A stretch of DNA of 64,000 nt from Actinomadura formosensis NBRC 14204 (GTDB lineage Bacteria > Actinomycetota > Actinomycetes > Streptosporangiales > Streptosporangiaceae). Below the pieces are notes generated by a model. That model did no database searches. It was not told where the DNA came from and saw nothing but the letters and a program-made list of their open reading frames with translations. A program made the translations under genes and the position numbers. Position 1 is the stretch's first letter; every line of letters starts with the position of its first letter. The stretch covers positions 1-64,000 of the forward strand of contig NZ_BCQQ01000024.1 of NCBI RefSeq assembly GCF_001552155.1. Direction: 5' to 3'. This document shows positions 62,115-64,000 of the stretch, piece by piece.

Positions 62115-62144
62115 CGGCCCCGCCCGGCATACCGGGCGGGGCCG
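62115..62144 (+). terminator. sdhCAB terminator
   Basis: Thirteen-bp perfect stem (CGGCCCCGCCCGG/CCGGGCGGGGCCG) with loop CATA, 14 bp after sdhB and followed by TTCTCAT. Confidence 0.85.
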
Positions 62145-62247
62145 TTCTCATGTGACCACCCGATCACTTCCGGTCCGGACCCGATCGGCCTCCCGTACAT
62201 GGCGGCGAGGTCTCCGCACCGACGCGATCTTGCAATACGATCCTCTC

Positions 62248-62886
62248 ATGCACGTGCAGAAGCAGGTGCATCTGCATCGGCAGATGCACGGTATGCCGGA
62301 TTCGCCGCCGGCGGTGCACCGGTCGATCCTCTGCGTGGACGTCGCGGGCTTCGGGGGCCGGCTGAACCCGGACCAGCTCATCACCCGGGACGGGCTGTAC
62401 CGCGCGCTGCGGGAGGCGTTCACCGAGTCCGGCATTCCGCCGGAGTCGTGCTACTGCGAGGACCGCGGTGACGGCGCCCTGATCCTCATCGGCCCCGACG
62501 TGCCGAAAGAGCGGCTGGCCGGGCCGTTCCCCACCGCGCTCGCGGCCCTGCTGGAACGGCACAACGAGGAGGCGCCACCGGGCGCGCGCATCAGGGCCCG
62601 CGCCGCCATGCACGCCGGTGAGGTCCACTACGACGACCACGGCGTCGCCGGCTGCTCGGTCAACACGGCGTTCCGGCTGCTGGAGGCCGCCCCGCTCAAG
62701 GACGCGCTGCGCGCCTCCCCCGGCGTCCTCGCGCTGATCGCGTCCGACTGGTTCTACCAGGAGGTCGTCCGCCAGTGCCGAGGATGCGCCGCGGACTCCT
62801 TCCGGGCGGTGGACGTCTCGGTCAAGGAGACCCGGACCCGCGGCTGGATCCGCCTGCTGGAGGCCGCCGGGCAACCGCGGATCTAG
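62248..62886 (+). CDS. Class III nucleotidyl cyclase-like domain protein
   Basis: 212 residues from ATG 62248 (ATG 62284 also possible). The His/Gln-rich start (MHVQKQVHLHRQ) is unusual. The body has cyclase landmarks: SILCVDVAGFG (first metal Asp), EDRGDGALILIG (second Asp), RARAAMHAGEV, and GCSVNTAFRLLEAA with the Asn/Arg transition-state pair. It is about as long as a single cyclase domain, with no membrane or HAMP part. Whether it makes cyclic nucleotide is untested. It could pair with the CRP-like site near sdhC, which is inference. Confidence 0.6.
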   Translation: MHVQKQVHLHRQMHGMPDSPPAVHRSILCVDVAGFGGRLNPDQLITRDGLYRALREAFTESGIPPESCYCEDRGDGALILIGPDVPKERLAGPFPTALAALLERHNEEAPPGARIRARAAMHAGEVHYDDHGVAGCSVNTAFRLLEAAPLKDALRASPGVLALIASDWFYQEVVRQCRGCAADSFRAVDVSVKETRTRGWIRLLEAAGQPRI

Positions 62887-63860
62887 GCGCCCACCAGGCT
62901 CTCGACGCCCGCGGGGAGGTCTCCGGCCAGGCCCGCCTCCACAAGGAACGTCTGCAGGGTCTCCTGGAAGGCGCGCGCCGCGTGGGTGAGCTCGACATCC
63001 TTGCGGTGGGCGAGCGCGATCGTCCGCAGCAGGCCCGGACCGTGGCGGCCCCGGCGTGCCTCCTCATCCGCCAGGACGAGCGGGGTCCCGCGCAGGCCGG
63101 GACGTCCGGCAAGGACCATGCTGGGGACGACCGCGATCCCCAGGCCGACCTCGACGAAGCGGAGCACGGCGTCCATCTCGCCGCCCTCCACGGCGAACCT
63201 GGGCTCGAACCCGGCCGCCCGGCACGCGCTGATGGTCGCCTCACGCAGGTCGTATCCGGGACGGAACATCACCAGGGGACGGTCCTGCAGATCCTCGATG
63301 CGCAGGTACGAACGGCGCGGCATCTGGACGGGCGTGCCGGCCCCCGCCGGGGAGGCCACCACGAGGTGTTCGCGCAGGATCGGGGTCGTGTCCAGGGGCG
63401 GGGCACCCTGAAGCGGAAGGATGACCAGGGCCAGGTCCAGCGAACCGCGTGTCAGCTCCCGGACGAGGTCCCGCGAACCTCCCTCCTCGACGAGGAGCTG
63501 AATTCCCGGGTAGGCGTCGTGGAAGCGACGCAGAACGTCCGCCAATAGGCCCGCGCATAGGGACGGTGTAGCGCCGAGCCGTACCCGTCCGCGCCTGAGA
63601 CCGGCCAGCTCTTGCACTTCCAAGCGGGCGGTGTCGACATCGGCCAGGATGCGCTTGGCCAAGGGCAGCAGCGCCTCACCGGCGGGCGTCAGCGTGATGT
63701 TGCCGCGCGCACGCCGGAACAGTGAGACGCTCAGCTCGCTCTCCAGCGCGCGGATCTGCTTGGACAGCGACGGCTGCGCCACCCGCAGAAGCTCCGCGGC
63801 CTGCGTGAAGTGACGCACCTCCGCGACCGCGACGAAGTAGGCGAGCTGCTGTAGCTGCAT
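62883..63860 (-). CDS. LysR-family transcription regulator
   Basis: 325 residues. The HTH is at the N-terminus (YFVAVAEVRHFTQAAELLRVAQPSLSKQIRALESEL), followed by the effector domain with FHDAYPGIQLLVEEGGS and DLALVILPL. The closing LRFVEVGLGIAVVPSMVLAG is standard. It overlaps the cyclase-like gene's end by four bases, convergently. Its target is unknown, possibly further right outside the window. Confidence 0.92.
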   Translation of the reverse strand: MQLQQLAYFVAVAEVRHFTQAAELLRVAQPSLSKQIRALESELSVSLFRRARGNITLTPAGEALLPLAKRILADVDTARLEVQELAGLRRGRVRLGATPSLCAGLLADVLRRFHDAYPGIQLLVEEGGSRDLVRELTRGSLDLALVILPLQGAPPLDTTPILREHLVVASPAGAGTPVQMPRRSYLRIEDLQDRPLVMFRPGYDLREATISACRAAGFEPRFAVEGGEMDAVLRFVEVGLGIAVVPSMVLAGRPGLRGTPLVLADEEARRGRHGPGLLRTIALAHRKDVELTHAARAFQETLQTFLVEAGLAGDLPAGVESLVGA

Positions 63861-63944
63861 CCTGCACAGAGTACGGGCCGGCCGGCCGCCCGGACGCGGA
63901 GGGTCGGCGCGCAGGCCCGGGACGCCCCGGACCTCGGGAACCGC

Positions 63945-64000
63945 TCAGCGCGCGTGGCGGCGAAGGGCCTGGAGGTCGTGGACGATCAGGCGCCGGCGTC
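63945..64000 (-). CDS. C-terminal end of a gene continuing beyond the window
   Basis: The last codons RRRLIVHDLQALRRHAR end at TGA (63947-63945) on the reverse strand. Only about 17 residues are visible, so no family can be named; the basic end suggests a DNA-binding or ribosomal-type protein. Confidence 0.35.
   Translation of the reverse strand, partial: RRRLIVHDLQALRRHAR

Overview
The window is chromosomal DNA of a high-GC actinomycete. Coding bias is strongly G/C at third positions and GTG/TTG starts are frequent. Mycothiol biosynthesis (mshB with its DUF6113 neighbour), a 7Fe ferredoxin next to dapC, Pkn-like kinases, an LCP protein, a DUF4178/DUF2617/DUF4247/DUF350/SpeE cluster and a VMAP-type conflict operon together fit a filamentous actinobacterium. 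A Thermomonosporaceae-like or Streptosporangiales genome is my best guess, but this is inference from gene content. I see no rRNA, tRNA or CRISPR.

Left part (1-13.9 kb): a TnpB protein runs off the left edge and sits in a beta-helix gene that it truncates. Next come an AAC(3)-like acetyltransferase, a two-component LuxR-type system divergent from a membrane protein, and a metabolic block. In that block a FAD oxidase and a ThDP enzyme form one operon. An acyl-CoA dehydrogenase, an S1P-lyase-like PLP enzyme and an FGGY kinase form a convergent operon with a candidate operator in front.

13.9-30.3 kb: a five-gene envelope cluster ends in a membrane-anchored spermidine-synthase-like protein. It is followed by dapC/fdxA, a stand-alone SH3-like domain, a polysaccharide deacetylase lipoprotein, a methyltransferase, a degenerate cysteinyl-tRNA-synthetase-like protein, a hydrolase and an MDR oxidoreductase. 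A three-gene lipoprotein/secreted protein/Ser-Thr kinase operon, a membrane glycosyltransferase and a lipoprotein complete this stretch.

30.35-39.4 kb is the most unusual region. A complete IS481-family element has landed exactly in the shared stop codons of two convergent genes. Beside it lies a four-gene conflict-type operon: trypco1, trypsin-VMAP, MoxR ATPase, and a 1515-residue protein with a vWA-like domain. The large protein also carries degenerate EssC/FtsK-like and CbbX/EccA-like ATPase modules, plus a segment that looks like the N-terminal tail of actinobacterial 2-oxoglutarate dehydrogenase E1.

39.4-64 kb: a TetR regulator, a secreted M6 metalloprotease, rraA/lrp/rocD, an LCP protein, a PadR-controlled MFS exporter, mshB, a Ser/Thr kinase with a glycine-rich tail, an S9 peptidase, a heterodimeric ABC exporter with one degenerate nucleotide site, a receiver-SpoIIE phosphatase, the three-gene sdhCAB operon with a CRP-like site, a class III cyclase-like protein and a LysR regulator.
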